Shown: positions 8,991-19,640, counted from the stretch's first letter. The stretch: DNA of 61,967 nt from an uncultured Prochlorococcus sp. (GCA_913048245.1 CAJWWR010000004.1:1-61967), one strand, 5' to 3'. The notes: generated from the letters alone by a model not told the origin. Numbers and translations are program-made.

Positions 8991-10883
8991 ATGGGTAAAG
9001 TAGTTGGCATTGATTTAGGAACAACAAATAGTTGTGTTGCTGTTATGGAAGGTGGTAAACCCACTGTAATAGCAAATGCTGAAGGTTTCAGGACCACTCC
9101 ATCAGTTGTTGCATATACAAAAAACAAAGATCAGCTTGTTGGTCAAATTGCAAAAAGACAAGCAGTGATGAATCCTGATAATACATTTTATTCGGCAAAA
9201 CGTTTTGTTGGCCGCAGAGTTGATGAAGTAAATGAGGAGTCTAAGGAAGTTAGCTACGGTGTTGAAAAATCTGGAGCTAACGTTAAGTTAAAATGTCCAG
9301 TTCTAGAAAAGCAATTCTCGCCTGAGGAAGTAAGTGCTCAAGTTTTGAGAAAACTTTCTGAAGATGCCGGAAAGTATCTGGGTGAAAATATTACTCAGGC
9401 CGTTATTACTGTTCCTGCATATTTTAATGATTCTCAAAGACAAGCCACTAAAGATGCAGGAAAGATTGCAGGCTTAGAAGTTTTAAGAATTATTAATGAA
9501 CCAACTGCTGCTGCGTTAGCTTATGGCTTGGATAAAAAAAATAATGAAAGAATCCTTGTGTTTGACCTAGGAGGTGGTACTTTTGATGTCTCTGTATTGG
9601 AAGTTGGAGATGGAGTATTCGAGGTTTTATCAACATCAGGTGACACTCATTTGGGAGGCGACGATTTTGACAAATGTATAGTAGATCATCTTGCTAATTC
9701 TTTCAAAAGTAATGAAGGAATTGATTTGAGACAAGATAAACAGGCTCTTCAACGATTAACTGAAGCAGCAGAGAAAGCAAAAATTGAATTATCCAATGCA
9801 ACTCAAAGTGAAATTAATTTACCTTTTATTACAGCTACTCCTGATGGTCCAAAGCATTTAGATCTAACATTAACAAGGGCTAAATTCGAGGAACTTGCTT
9901 CTAAGTTAATAGACAGATGTAGAATTCCTGTTGAACAAGCATTAAAAGATGCAAAATTATCCACTGGTGAAATTGACGAGATTGTCATGGTTGGTGGGTC
10001 AACTAGAATGCCTGCTGTTCAAGAGTTGGTTAAAAGAGTTACAGGTAAAGATCCAAATCAAACAGTTAACCCAGATGAGGTTGTAGCCGTGGGAGCTGCT
10101 ATTCAGGGGGGTGTATTGGCAGGGGAAGTCAAAGATATTCTTTTATTGGATGTAACGCCTCTTTCACTTGGTGTTGAAACACTTGGTGGTGTAATGACAA
10201 AAATGATTTCTAGAAATACTACAGTTCCTACTAAAAAGTCTGAGACTTATTCTACAGCTGTTGATGGGCAAACAAATGTTGAAATCCATGTACTGCAAGG
10301 AGAACGTGAAATGGCATCAGATAATAAAAGTTTAGGAACTTTTAGATTAGATGGAATACCATCAGCTCCTCGAGGCGTTCCTCAAATAGAAGTTACTTTT
10401 GATATTGATGCCAATGGTATTCTCAGTGTAACTGCAAAGGATAAAGGCAGTGGAAAAGAGCAAAGTATTTCTATTACTGGTGCATCTACTCTGTCTGATA
10501 ATGAAGTTGAAAAAATGGTAAAAGATGCAGAGAGTAATGCAACTGCAGATAAAGACAAGAGAGAAAAGATAGATTTGAAAAACCAGGCGGAAACTCTCGT
10601 TTATCAAACTGATAAACAGCTCTCAGAATTGGGTGATAAAGTTGATGCTGATACTAAAACTAAAGTCGAAGAGAAGAGTAAATTATTAAAAGAAGCTACT
10701 GAGAAAGACGATTATGAATCAATGAAACAATTGTTAGAAGAGCTTCAAAAAGAGCTTTATGCAGTTGGTTCATCAGTTTATCAACAACCTGGAAACCAGC
10801 CCCCTAATTCTGCCGCTGATCAATCTTCTTCTGATGAAAATGGAGATGATGTTATAGATGCTGATTTTACTGAATCTAAATGA
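8991..10883 (+). CDS. dnaK: Chaperone DnaK (Hsp70)
   Basis: ATP-driven protein-folding chaperone. 630 residues. The ATPase domain starts [13 protein letters not shown] and contains the phosphate-2 loop [11 protein letters not shown] and [10 protein letters not shown]; the substrate-binding domain starts around [14 protein letters not shown]. It ends in a Gln/Ser/Asp-rich tail with DDVIDADF, like the classical DnaK C-terminus. No dnaJ or grpE adjoins it, and no CIRCE element is visible upstream. Cyanobacteria usually have several dnaK paralogs; this looks like a housekeeping type. Confidence 0.97.
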   Translation: MGKVVGIDLGTTNSCVAVMEGGKPTVIANAEGFRTTPSVVAYTKNKDQLVGQIAKRQAVMNPDNTFYSAKRFVGRRVDEVNEESKEVSYGVEKSGANVKLKCPVLEKQFSPEEVSAQVLRKLSEDAGKYLGENITQAVITVPAYFNDSQRQATKDAGKIAGLEVLRIINEPTAAALAYGLDKKNNERILVFDLGGGTFDVSVLEVGDGVFEVLSTSGDTHLGGDDFDKCIVDHLANSFKSNEGIDLRQDKQALQRLTEAAEKAKIELSNATQSEINLPFITATPDGPKHLDLTLTRAKFEELASKLIDRCRIPVEQALKDAKLSTGEIDEIVMVGGSTRMPAVQELVKRVTGKDPNQTVNPDEVVAVGAAIQGGVLAGEVKDILLLDVTPLSLGVETLGGVMTKMISRNTTVPTKKSETYSTAVDGQTNVEIHVLQGEREMASDNKSLGTFRLDGIPSAPRGVPQIEVTFDIDANGILSVTAKDKGSGKEQSISITGASTLSDNEVEKMVKDAESNATADKDKREKIDLKNQAETLVYQTDKQLSELGDKVDADTKTKVEEKSKLLKEATEKDDYESMKQLLEELQKELYAVGSSVYQQPGNQPPNSAADQSSSDENGDDVIDADFTESK

Positions 10884-11963
10884 TTAAAGATGTTTTTTAA
10901 TTTCTTTAGATATCCAATCTGCGCTACCAGGAGCTAATAGTATTCCGTTTTTATAAAATCCAGAACAAATAATTAACCCCTTATCTAATGTTTTAAGTAT
11001 TGGTGAAGGCTCACCATCTGGCCTAGATCTAATTCCAAACCATTTTCTTATTATATTTTTTTTATTCATCCATTTTGGATTATTATCTAGAAATTCTGTA
11101 AGTTGATTAATTTTTGCCTCTTCTGGAATTAAACTATTTTCGTCAGTTGAACCTAAAATAATTTTATTATTTGTTAATGGTATAAAATTTTTACCATCTA
11201 TATTGAAGTTTTTTGGCAGTGATAAAAAATCAATTTGATCATCATCATATAGAATTTCAATCGCTTGTCCTAGTATTGGTTTTAATTTTATTTTATGTTT
11301 AAATTCTTTCAATAATTCAAGGCTATTGAGAGAATTGCATAATATTATGATATCCCCAATTAATTCTTTCTCATTCTCAAGAGTCCCAATCCATTTTTTT
11401 TGTTTCTTTTCTATTTTTATGACTCTGCCTTTTACAAAATTAACGTGGTTTTTTTTTAAACTCAAATCTATAGTGTCGAGTAGTAATCTAGGATTAATTC
11501 TGCCATCTTCATAAGAAATTAAACCTTGAAAATCGTTGCTTTCAAAAATTTCATGAATTTTTTTCAGCTTAGGTGAGTTTTTTTCTATTATTTCAAATTT
11601 TTCTTTTAGATTCTTCCCGGCGAATTGCTTAAGCTTTTCAAATTTTATTCTGCTTCTTGTCAATTGTAGGAGAGGTTTTTCGATCTGTAACTTAGAATTT
11701 AAATGCCTCAAATAATTTATCCATTTTGGCCACAAATTAATGCTTACTTTTCTTAATTCCCAACTTCGTCCGTGCCTTTTTTGGTAAATATGCCCCATTA
11801 ATATTCCGAGTGCTGCATTACTACTATTTTTAGACTCTTCATTATCAACAATAGTGACTTTAAACCCTTGTTTTGATAGCTCTAAAGCGTTAAATTTTCC
11901 AATTATTCCAGATCCAACTATTAGAATCCTTACTTTATTGAGATTTTCCTTCGAACAGCTCAT
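10884..11963 (-). CDS. FAD-dependent amine/glycine oxidase-like protein (DadA/ThiO family)
   Basis: Predicted flavin oxidoreductase of the D-amino-acid/glycine oxidase fold. The N-terminal dinucleotide-binding motif is VGSGIIGKFNALELSKQGF, about residues 16-34, after a short hydrophilic leader. The C-terminus has IRSRPDGEPSPIL and ICSGFYKNGILLAPGSADWI, where these enzymes close over the flavin. 359 residues. Its stop directly abuts the dnaK stop, and it diverges from purU with only 31 bp between. A role as the glycine oxidase feeding ThiG is inference; a D-amino-acid dehydrogenase role is the alternative. Confidence 0.78.
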   Translation of the reverse strand: MSCSKENLNKVRILIVGSGIIGKFNALELSKQGFKVTIVDNEESKNSSNAALGILMGHIYQKRHGRSWELRKVSINLWPKWINYLRHLNSKLQIEKPLLQLTRSRIKFEKLKQFAGKNLKEKFEIIEKNSPKLKKIHEIFESNDFQGLISYEDGRINPRLLLDTIDLSLKKNHVNFVKGRVIKIEKKQKKWIGTLENEKELIGDIIILCNSLNSLELLKEFKHKIKLKPILGQAIEILYDDDQIDFLSLPKNFNIDGKNFIPLTNNKIILGSTDENSLIPEEAKINQLTEFLDNNPKWMNKKNIIRKWFGIRSRPDGEPSPILKTLDKGLIICSGFYKNGILLAPGSADWISKEIKKHL

Positions 11964-11994
11964 TGTTATATTGTAAATAACTTAGATTTTATTT

Positions 11995-12849
11995 TTGGAA
12001 CAACCCTCAATTATATTAAGAACTGTTTGCCCTGATCGTCCAGGTTTGGTTAGTCAATTAACAACCTGGATTTCTAATTACGGAGGAAATATAAAGCATT
12101 CTGATCATCATACAGATCAAGATGCTGGTTTGTTTTTAAGTCGAATTGAGTGGAATACAAATACTTTTAAAATTAATAAGTTAGAGATTCATAGTGAGTT
12201 GCAAAAAATTGCCTTTGAACTCAATGCTCAATTTAGTTTAAATTATTCTGATGAAGTTCCAAATATTGCAATTTTTGTTAGCAAGCAAAATCATTGTCTT
12301 ATTGATTTGTTATGGAGAGTTCGTAATGGTGAATTAAAAATGAAAGTCCCAATAATAATTTCAAACCATCCAGATCTTGAAATTATTGCAAAAGACTTTA
12401 ATGCAGAATACTTTTACTTTGATACATTTTCTTTAGACAAGTCTGTAGTTGAAAACCAAATTTTGTCTCTCTTAAAGAAGTTTGACATTAAGCTTGTGGT
12501 CTTGGCTAAATATATGCAAATTTTGAGTGATTCTTTTCTAGCAGACTTCTCATCTGTGATTAATATTCATCATTCTTTTTTGCCCGCTTTTAAAGGTTCA
12601 CAGCCATATCATCGAGCTTGGAAGAGAGGAGTAAAATTAATAGGTGCAACTGCACATTACGTTACGAAAGATTTAGATGAGGGCCCTATTATTGAGCAAT
12701 GTACAGTTAATGTAAGTCATAGGGATGAAGTTGATGATTTGATTAGGAAAGGTCGAGATATAGAGCGCATTGCTCTTTCAAGAGCTGTTAGATTGCATTT
12801 GAATCATCAAATTTTTGTTTATAACAGTAAAACAGCTGTTTTTGATTAA
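11995..12849 (+). CDS. purU: Formyltetrahydrofolate deformylase
   Basis: Hydrolyses 10-formyl-THF to formate and THF, balancing one-carbon pools. 284 residues in two parts: an N-terminal ACT domain (residues 5-80, RTVCPDRPGLVSQLTTWI) and a formyltransferase domain. The catalytic signature N190-I-H192-H-S-F-L-P and D228 in DLDEGPII are intact. The start is TTG; an in-frame stop lies four codons upstream, and no ATG precedes the conserved ACT motif. Shares a 31-bp divergent spacer with the FAD oxidoreductase gene. Confidence 0.94.
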   Translation: MEQPSIILRTVCPDRPGLVSQLTTWISNYGGNIKHSDHHTDQDAGLFLSRIEWNTNTFKINKLEIHSELQKIAFELNAQFSLNYSDEVPNIAIFVSKQNHCLIDLLWRVRNGELKMKVPIIISNHPDLEIIAKDFNAEYFYFDTFSLDKSVVENQILSLLKKFDIKLVVLAKYMQILSDSFLADFSSVINIHHSFLPAFKGSQPYHRAWKRGVKLIGATAHYVTKDLDEGPIIEQCTVNVSHRDEVDDLIRKGRDIERIALSRAVRLHLNHQIFVYNSKTAVFD

Positions 12850-12860
12850 AAAATTGTCAG

Positions 12861-14222
12861 TCAATCGTCTATTTCAATTCCTATTTGTCTTTCATAAATA
12901 GATTCTTGATTGAAAGTTCTAGCAACTAAGAAACTAGTTATGCAACTTATTAGAACTGGTTTAAGTATGATCAAGTCTTTAGTTAATGCAAAAGCTAAAA
13001 ACATTGCTGTAATTGGAGTTCTTGAACACCCTGCAACAAATGCACCCATACCTGCAAATATATAAGTACTGGGAGCATGTTCTGGAATTAAACCACCAAT
13101 AATTAAGCCAATTGCACCTCCAAGAGTTAACATTGGATAAAATAGCCCTCCAGGCGCTCCTGATGCTGCCGCTAAACCTGTAGTGATAAACAATACAAAA
13201 ACAGCTAAGATGGCTAATCCAATATCTGTATTTTGAGTAGCAATAATTTTTTGTAATTGATCAGGATTATGAAAGCTATTGGGCAAGAAAGAATAAATAC
13301 CTCCTAAAATCAAACCGCAAATACTCATTTTTAAAACAAATTTATTTTTATACAATTGTTTTCCAAGGGTTTGCATCATTAGCACATATTTGCTGTAGAG
13401 CTCTGCAAGTAATCCAATAATAATTCCAAGAAATACTAAATAAAAGAAGTCAATTGGCAAAAAAGAAAAATCTATTTTAAAAGTAGGTTCAATTGAAAAA
13501 CCTGATTGAAAATCAAATCCCCCCGCCTTTGGATTAATACCCAGAGATTGAATGATCAATGCTGAGGAGTCAGCAATAAAAGTTGTTACTATAACTAAAA
13601 GTAAAATCACAGGCCTTGCAGAATTTAGAAGCTCTTCTATTGCGTATATAAAACCCCCTAGAGGAGCACTAAATACAGCTGCGATACCAGCTCCACCACC
13701 AGCGGCTACAATGACTCTTCTGAACGCAATAGGAGCCCTTAGCCATTTTGCCATTTGCCATGCTACTGATCCCCCCATCTGTACGGACGGACCTTCTGGG
13801 CCTAAAGGGAAACCACTACCAATTGCGATAATTCCGGATATTAGCTTTATCAAGCCAACTTTAATATTCATTGGCACTCTTTTATGTCTAAGAAATCCCA
13901 TAATTTGGCTTACACCAGATCCTTTGGCAGCTGGAGCAAAATTTTTGATTAACCAGCCTGAAAGTGCTCCTCCTACTAATCCGAATATAGGTAAGATTAA
14001 GTGAGGAGAGAATTGCTCTAAAATATTCAAACGCCAATAATTAATAAAATAGATTCCAGTTTTAAAGGATATGCTTGTTATGGATGCACCTAATCCTGTA
14101 AGTATTAATGCAATTACTACTACAAACGATCTTTGTTTAAGTAATTTTTTTATACTTTTTGCTGAGCTACTACTTTTTTGCTTTATGCTTTCTTTTAATT
14201 GATTTCCACTCTTTTGAATCAT
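12861..14222 (-). CDS. ClC-family chloride channel/transporter
   Basis: Polytopic membrane protein of the ClC family. 453 residues. The chloride-coordinating motifs are present in modified form: GSGVSQ (residues 101-106), GPEGP (141-145, keeping gating Glu143) and GAPGGLFYP. The pair EE at 196-197 corresponds to the region of the internal proton glutamate of bacterial exchangers, so H+/Cl- exchange is plausible. No C-terminal CBS domains. The start overlaps the acnB stop by one base (TAATG), a sign of co-translation. Confidence 0.93.
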   Translation of the reverse strand: MIQKSGNQLKESIKQKSSSSAKSIKKLLKQRSFVVVIALILTGLGASITSISFKTGIYFINYWRLNILEQFSPHLILPIFGLVGGALSGWLIKNFAPAAKGSGVSQIMGFLRHKRVPMNIKVGLIKLISGIIAIGSGFPLGPEGPSVQMGGSVAWQMAKWLRAPIAFRRVIVAAGGGAGIAAVFSAPLGGFIYAIEELLNSARPVILLLVIVTTFIADSSALIIQSLGINPKAGGFDFQSGFSIEPTFKIDFSFLPIDFFYLVFLGIIIGLLAELYSKYVLMMQTLGKQLYKNKFVLKMSICGLILGGIYSFLPNSFHNPDQLQKIIATQNTDIGLAILAVFVLFITTGLAAASGAPGGLFYPMLTLGGAIGLIIGGLIPEHAPSTYIFAGMGAFVAGCSRTPITAMFLAFALTKDLIILKPVLISCITSFLVARTFNQESIYERQIGIEIDD

Positions 14223-16792
14223 TACGTTAGGCTAAAGTTTTCAATTTCATCAAATTGAAGATAGCGATAAAGTTCTGCAGAATAAGGGTCGATTTTATTT
14301 TTAGTAATATCTTTATATTCATTAACAGTAGGAATTCTTCCTAGGAGTGCACATACAGCAGCCAGTTCAGCACTTCCTAGAAATACTTTTGCATTTTTAC
14401 CAAGTCTATTATCAAAATTTCTTGTACTTGTGGAAAATACAATTGAACCATCATCTACTCTGGCTTGATTACCCATGCACAATGAACAACCAGGCATTTC
14501 TAATTTCGCACCGCAACTTTTAAAGATGTCATAGTAACCTTCCTCTTTTAGTTTATTTTCATCCATTATTGTCGGTGGACAGATCCAAAGTTTGGCTTTT
14601 AAATTTCCAACTCCTTCAAGGATTTTTGCTGCTGCTCGATAATGACCAATATTGGTCATGCAAGATCCAATAAATACTTCATCTATGGTTGTTTGTTCAA
14701 CTTCAGAAATTTCTTTTACGTTATCTGGGTCATTTGGGCAAGCAACAATAGGTTGATTAACTTTTGAGAGATCTATTTCGAGGATTTCTTCATAAGATGC
14801 ATTTTTATCTGGTTGTAATAAATTAGGCTCTTTGAGCCAATTTTTCATATCTTGAATCCTTCTTTTTATTGATTTGGAATCTTGGTAATTACTTTTAATC
14901 ATTTTTTCTAAAAGACATATATTACTTTTTAAATATTCTGTTACCGTTTTTTCTGATAAAAGAATTGTACTTCCAGAGCAAGATCTCTCAGCAGTTGCAT
15001 CAGTTAGTTCAAATGCTTGCTCTAATTTAAGGTCAGGTAAACCTTCGATTTCCATTATCTTTCCATTAAATATATTTATTTTATTTTCTTTTTCTACAGT
15101 TAAAAGGCCTTTCTTTATAGCAAAGAGTGGGATTGCATTTACTAGGTCTCTAAGTGTTATTCCTGGTAGTAATTCACCTGTAAATTTAACTAATATAGAT
15201 TCTGGCATATTTAGAGGCATAGAACCGATGGCCGCAGCAAAGGCTACTATTCCTGAACCTCCAGGGAATGAAATCCCTAGTGGAAATCTAGTATGACTAT
15301 CTCCTCCAGTACCCACTGTGTCAGGCAGTAACATCCTATTGAGCCAACTATGAATAATTCCATCTCCAGGTTTTAGTGCAATGCCTCCTCTTTGAGATAT
15401 AAAGTCTGGCAATTCTTGATGAGTAATTAAATCAATAGGTTTAGGGTATGCAGCAGTATGGCAAAAACTTTGCATCACAAGGTCGGCGGTAAAGCCTAAG
15501 CAAGCTAATTCTTTCAACTCATCTCTAGTCATCGGCCCAGTAGTGTCTTGGCTTCCTACTGTTGTCATAATGGGCTCGCAAGTAGTACCAGGTGACACTC
15601 CAGGAAGACCGCACGCTTTCCCAACTATTTTTTGAGCTTGTGTAAAACCAGAAATATCATTCTTTGGATTTTTAGGGCGAGTAAATTTATCACTTGGAGC
15701 CAATTTAAGTTTGTTTCTTATTTTGTCAGTTAATGATCTGCCAATCATTAAATTTATTCTTCCCCCAGCTTGAATCTCATCTTTTATTGTGGCTGGGGTT
15801 AAATTGAAAGAACTGATTTCCTTTTCTGAATTATTTTGTTTTTCAATTTTCTTAATGATGCCTTCATAAGGATAAATCTTCAAGATATCTCCTGTTTTAA
15901 TTTTGCTAACATTTGCTTCAATGGGCAGAGCACCAGAATCTTGAGCAGTGTTAAAGAAAATAGGTGCTATTTTCCCTCCAATAATTATCCCACCAGTTCT
16001 CTTATTTGGTACAAAGGGAATGTCTATACCTATGTGCCAAATTAAGGAGTTAATTGCGGATTTTCTAGAACTTCCAGTACCTACAACATCACCAACATAT
16101 GCAATTTGTAATCCTTCTCTCTTTAATTCATTGATAGTTGATATTGAATTTTCTTTTTTAAATTCAAGCATCGATAAAGCATGAAGTGGAATATCTGGTC
16201 TTGAGGTTGCATGTATAGCAGGCGATAAATCATCAGTATTCGTCTCGCCATCAATTTTGAACGCAATACATTCAATTTCTGTTGCAATTTTTGATTTTGA
16301 TGTAAACCATTCAGCATTAGACCAACTTTCAATTATTTCTTTGGCAAATTTATTTGTTTTTGATAATTCATATATTTCGTTTGCGGCATCGTAAACAAGA
16401 ATAATTTGTTTTAACTCTTTTGCGGCAGCATTTGCTAATTTATCATTTCCTTTTTTAAGTATTTCAACTAGAGCGTTAACGTTATATCCACCTATCATTG
16501 TCCCTAATAATTTAATAGCTTCAAACTCATCAATAAATTGGCAGGATTTTTCCCCGTTTACAATCGCATTCAGCCAGCTGGCTTTTACGTATGCAGCTTC
16601 ATCTACGCCAGGAGGCACACGATTTCTTAAAAGATCCAAAAGATATTGACTTTCTGATTCGTTTTGATTTTCTAAAAGCTTTGTTATCTCATACGTTTGT
16701 TCTGCATTAAGCGGCAAAGGGGGTATTCCTCTCGAAGCTCTTTCTGCTTCATGAACTCTGTAATCTTTTAGCAATGTTTCCAATTTCTTCAT
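14222..16792 (-). CDS. acnB: Aconitate hydratase B
   Basis: Converts citrate to isocitrate through cis-aconitate with a [4Fe-4S] cluster. 856 residues, as expected for AcnB, with the B-type order: N-terminal HEAT-like domain (about 1-155), swivel domain (about 165-370), then the cluster domains. Cluster cysteines are in IGSCMTNIGHY and in the downstream CSLCMGN. Substrate loops SHTRFPLG and GSGIVAF are intact. The ClC gene follows with a one-base overlap. Confidence 0.97.
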   Translation of the reverse strand: MKKLETLLKDYRVHEAERASRGIPPLPLNAEQTYEITKLLENQNESESQYLLDLLRNRVPPGVDEAAYVKASWLNAIVNGEKSCQFIDEFEAIKLLGTMIGGYNVNALVEILKKGNDKLANAAAKELKQIILVYDAANEIYELSKTNKFAKEIIESWSNAEWFTSKSKIATEIECIAFKIDGETNTDDLSPAIHATSRPDIPLHALSMLEFKKENSISTINELKREGLQIAYVGDVVGTGSSRKSAINSLIWHIGIDIPFVPNKRTGGIIIGGKIAPIFFNTAQDSGALPIEANVSKIKTGDILKIYPYEGIIKKIEKQNNSEKEISSFNLTPATIKDEIQAGGRINLMIGRSLTDKIRNKLKLAPSDKFTRPKNPKNDISGFTQAQKIVGKACGLPGVSPGTTCEPIMTTVGSQDTTGPMTRDELKELACLGFTADLVMQSFCHTAAYPKPIDLITHQELPDFISQRGGIALKPGDGIIHSWLNRMLLPDTVGTGGDSHTRFPLGISFPGGSGIVAFAAAIGSMPLNMPESILVKFTGELLPGITLRDLVNAIPLFAIKKGLLTVEKENKINIFNGKIMEIEGLPDLKLEQAFELTDATAERSCSGSTILLSEKTVTEYLKSNICLLEKMIKSNYQDSKSIKRRIQDMKNWLKEPNLLQPDKNASYEEILEIDLSKVNQPIVACPNDPDNVKEISEVEQTTIDEVFIGSCMTNIGHYRAAAKILEGVGNLKAKLWICPPTIMDENKLKEEGYYDIFKSCGAKLEMPGCSLCMGNQARVDDGSIVFSTSTRNFDNRLGKNAKVFLGSAELAAVCALLGRIPTVNEYKDITKNKIDPYSAELYRYLQFDEIENFSLT

Positions 16793-16888
16793 TTGTAAGG
16801 TTTAATTCCTAATATATTGTTATTTTTAATATTGAAAAAGAGAGTATTCATAGATGCTTTTTTAATTTTTTCTAATTTTTTATAATCA

Positions 16889-17956
16889 ATGGCATTTTCA
16901 TCAAATAAACAATCTTTAGAAAAAACATCTGATTTGCATGTTGTTGATACTCGCCCTTTAATACCTCCAAATCAATTACATCAGGATTTACAACTTGATT
17001 ATACCTCCACAAATACCGTCTCTAATACGCGTAGAGCAATAAAAGATATTTTGCATGGAAAAGATAACAGATATTTAGTAATATTAGGCCCTTGTTCTAT
17101 CCATGACATTGAAGCCGCAAAAGAGTATTCAGAATATATTAAAAAATTTAGAAGTCAATTTAACGATAAGTTAGAGATTGTCATGAGAGTATATTTTGAA
17201 AAACCAAGAACAACTATTGGATGGAAAGGTTTAATTAATGATCCTCATTTAGATGGGTCTTACGATATCAATACAGGTTTAAGGAGGGCAAGAAGTTTAC
17301 TTTGGCATTTAGCTTCAGAAGGGATACCATCTGCTACAGAGCTCTTAGATCCAATTGTCCCACAATACATAGCCGATTTAATTAGTTGGACTGCAATTGG
17401 TGCAAGAACTACCGAGAGTCAGACCCATAGAGAAATGGCATCAGGATTATCTATGCCAATTGGTTTCAAGAATGGAACAGATGGTTCTGTTACAACAGCC
17501 ATCAATGCAATGCAATCAGCTGCAAAGCCCCATCACTTTTTAGGCGTTAATACTGATGGTTTTGCATCTATAATCAATACTACTGGTAACCCAGATGGCC
17601 ATATTGTTTTGAGAGGAGGGTCAAAAGGACCGAATTTCAAATCTAATTACGTTAAAAGTATTTCATCAGATTTGGCTGCAAATAAACTACCTCGAAAACT
17701 TATGATTGATTGTAGTCATGGAAATTCAAATAAAGATTTTAAAAAACAATCTGAAGTTTTGATTGATGTTGCTAATCAGATTAATAACGGGGAGGAAAAT
17801 ATTCTTGGTGTGATGTTAGAAAGTCATTTGAAAGAAGGCAATCAGAAATTAACTACTAAGGGAGAATTGGAATATGGGAAGAGTATTACAGATGCTTGTA
17901 TTGATATAAATACAACAGAAAAATTATTGGTCTCCTTATATAAATCTGTAAAATAA
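16889..17956 (+). CDS. aroG: 3-deoxy-7-phosphoheptulonate synthase (DAHP synthase, class I)
   Basis: First step of the shikimate pathway: PEP plus erythrose-4-phosphate. 355 residues, AroF/G/H type. Landmarks: LGPCSIHD, RVYFEKPRTTIGWKG, GARTTESQTHREMASGLS, GFKNGTDG and IDCSHGNS. The AroF/G/H paralogs cannot be separated with certainty by reading. Divergent from acnB, with its stop facing the phytol kinase-like gene across one base. Confidence 0.94.
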   Translation: MAFSSNKQSLEKTSDLHVVDTRPLIPPNQLHQDLQLDYTSTNTVSNTRRAIKDILHGKDNRYLVILGPCSIHDIEAAKEYSEYIKKFRSQFNDKLEIVMRVYFEKPRTTIGWKGLINDPHLDGSYDINTGLRRARSLLWHLASEGIPSATELLDPIVPQYIADLISWTAIGARTTESQTHREMASGLSMPIGFKNGTDGSVTTAINAMQSAAKPHHFLGVNTDGFASIINTTGNPDGHIVLRGGSKGPNFKSNYVKSISSDLAANKLPRKLMIDCSHGNSNKDFKKQSEVLIDVANQINNGEENILGVMLESHLKEGNQKLTTKGELEYGKSITDACIDINTTEKLLVSLYKSVK

Positions 17957-17957
17957 T

Positions 17958-18614
17958 TTAGGTGTTCGAAACCAGTAAATTGAAGGATATTGAAGCAAAG
18001 ATAGGAACTGATAAATTATCTATTCCAAATATACTAACTTGTTCTAAAACAGTTGAGAGTAAGGCAATGATTAATATATTTAAATTGAAGGTATAGCCTC
18101 CTACATAATTTATCGATAATAATATTATGAAACTTGTTGTGAACATCGTTAATGTTCCTAGCAAGGATTTCTGTTGATTGAATAAATACCATTTTTTTGA
18201 TTTAATATTCTTCCCAATTAACGCGGCTAATCCATCTCCAAATGTCATGATAAAAAAACCTGTGATTAATGATAATGGGTCTTTTTCCCAAAAACATAAA
18301 ATCATAATGAATAAACTTAGACAGTAAAAAAAGGTTCCAAAACTTTTTCTATCTACATCTTCAATAATTGTGATTATTCTATATTTATAGTTGGTCAGAA
18401 TTAAAACTGATATCAGGCCCGTAAAAATTAATGCCGAGCTTTGATTGATCTGTAAATACTGTGCTAATGGAATTATTGGTCCTATTCCAATATGGATTAT
18501 TTTTCTAAGAAATTCTTTATTTAGAGGCCTAAGTGTTTTGTAGACTAGTGAGATTGTAAATATAGCAAGTATATAAAGAAAAATTATTAGATAATTCAAC
18601 AAATCACTATGCAA
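17958..18614 (-). CDS. Phytol kinase-like / dolichol kinase family membrane protein
   Basis: Six to seven membrane segments in 218 residues. Family signature: RKIIHIGIG near residues 36-44, then MTFGDGLAALIGK and a downstream KSLLGTLTMF, typical of the CTP-dependent phytol/dolichol kinases, the group including plant VTE5 and its cyanobacterial homologs. The likely role is recycling phytol from chlorophyll into phytyl phosphate for tocopherol or chlorophyll. The start overlaps the end of the upstream sigma factor gene by 8 bp. Confidence 0.83.
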   Translation of the reverse strand: MHSDLLNYLIIFLYILAIFTISLVYKTLRPLNKEFLRKIIHIGIGPIIPLAQYLQINQSSALIFTGLISVLILTNYKYRIITIIEDVDRKSFGTFFYCLSLFIMILCFWEKDPLSLITGFFIMTFGDGLAALIGKNIKSKKWYLFNQQKSLLGTLTMFTTSFIILLSINYVGGYTFNLNILIIALLSTVLEQVSIFGIDNLSVPIFASISFNLLVSNT

Positions 18615-19632
18615 CTTTTGGATGGTTGGTCATAACTCTTAGTTTTAAAATAGCTTTAGCCTCCAGCTGCCTCACTCTTTCTCGAGATACATTAATTTGT
18701 CTACCAATTTCTGCTAGGGTTAGTGGCTCTTCTCCATCTAGTCCAAATCTTAATTTCATTATTTTTTGCTCTCTTTCGTTTAATTGGGCTAACCATCCGC
18801 CCAAATGTTCTTTTTGTATTGTCCTGTCCATTCCTTCCATTGGCTCCTCGCAATTTGGATCAGGAATTAGCTCACCCAAGGTGCTCCTGTCTTCTTCTCC
18901 TCTTGCATGAGCATCTAAAGAGGCACAGGGTGCGCTTTGAGAAACCAGATCTTCTAAATCTTTTTGTTCTATTCCCATTGCTTCAGCTAGCTCCATTCTA
19001 TTCGGTTGCCTTCCTATCTTATGAGAAAGTTCTCTTGAAACACGCCTCATTTTTGATAGTTTTTCGCTTATGTGAATAGGAAGACGAATTGTCCTAGCGC
19101 TATTGTCAATAGCTCTAGTCATTCCTTGCCTGATCCACCAGTAGGCATATGTTGAAAATTTATATCCCATTGCAGGATCAAACTTATCAACAGCCCTTTC
19201 TAGTCCAATTGCACCTTCTTGTACTAGATCTAATAGCTCTAGACCTTGGTTTTGATATTTTTTTGCAACTGAAACAACAAGTCGCAAGTTAGCAGCCATC
19301 ATTCTATCTCTGGCTTTTTTCCCAATTCTGATTTTGTTCCTATGCCTAATATCTCTTTCTGCTTCAGGAATTCCCAGAATTTTTTTCATGTTTTGAACAT
19401 GATGCGCTAATTCAATCTCTTCAGCAGCAGTTAATAATGGAACACGCCCAATGGTGCTTAAATAGTATCCAATAGAATCAGTACTGTGCCTAACAGTTTT
19501 CTTTTGGTTATTTTTGACAGTTGAACTGTTTTTTGTTTTTGATGTTCGAGAGATTCTCGACGTATTTGGTAATCTAGGTTCTCCAGTTTTATTTTTTGGA
19601 GAACTCTTTCCAGATTCCAGAGGGATCCCCAT
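18607..19632 (-). CDS. RNA polymerase sigma-70 family factor (RpoD-like, probably group 2)
   Basis: 341 residues from the chosen start (MGIPLESG). After a variable Ser/Lys-rich N-terminus come region 1.2 (DSIGYYLSTIGRVPLL), region 2 (AANLRLVVSVAKKYQ, LVQEGAIGLERAVDKFDP, FSTYAYWWIRQ), region 3, and the region 4 helix-turn-helix LTLAEIGRQINVSRERVRQLE. The lack of a long region 1.1 fits a group 2 factor rather than the principal sigma. This ATG is preferred because GGAGG sits 8 bases upstream; longer in-frame versions start at 19647 and 19749. Overlaps the phytol kinase-like gene by 8 bp. Confidence 0.92.
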   Translation of the reverse strand: MGIPLESGKSSPKNKTGEPRLPNTSRISRTSKTKNSSTVKNNQKKTVRHSTDSIGYYLSTIGRVPLLTAAEEIELAHHVQNMKKILGIPEAERDIRHRNKIRIGKKARDRMMAANLRLVVSVAKKYQNQGLELLDLVQEGAIGLERAVDKFDPAMGYKFSTYAYWWIRQGMTRAIDNSARTIRLPIHISEKLSKMRRVSRELSHKIGRQPNRMELAEAMGIEQKDLEDLVSQSAPCASLDAHARGEEDRSTLGELIPDPNCEEPMEGMDRTIQKEHLGGWLAQLNEREQKIMKLRFGLDGEEPLTLAEIGRQINVSRERVRQLEAKAILKLRVMTNHPKVA

Positions 19633-19640
19633 CACCCTGG

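Noticed and set aside
13552-14004. 150-codon open frame on the plus strand inside the ClC gene
   Set aside because: It is antisense to conserved ClC motifs, is rich in Pro/Ile/Ala as expected from reverse-read membrane codons, and has no family resemblance.
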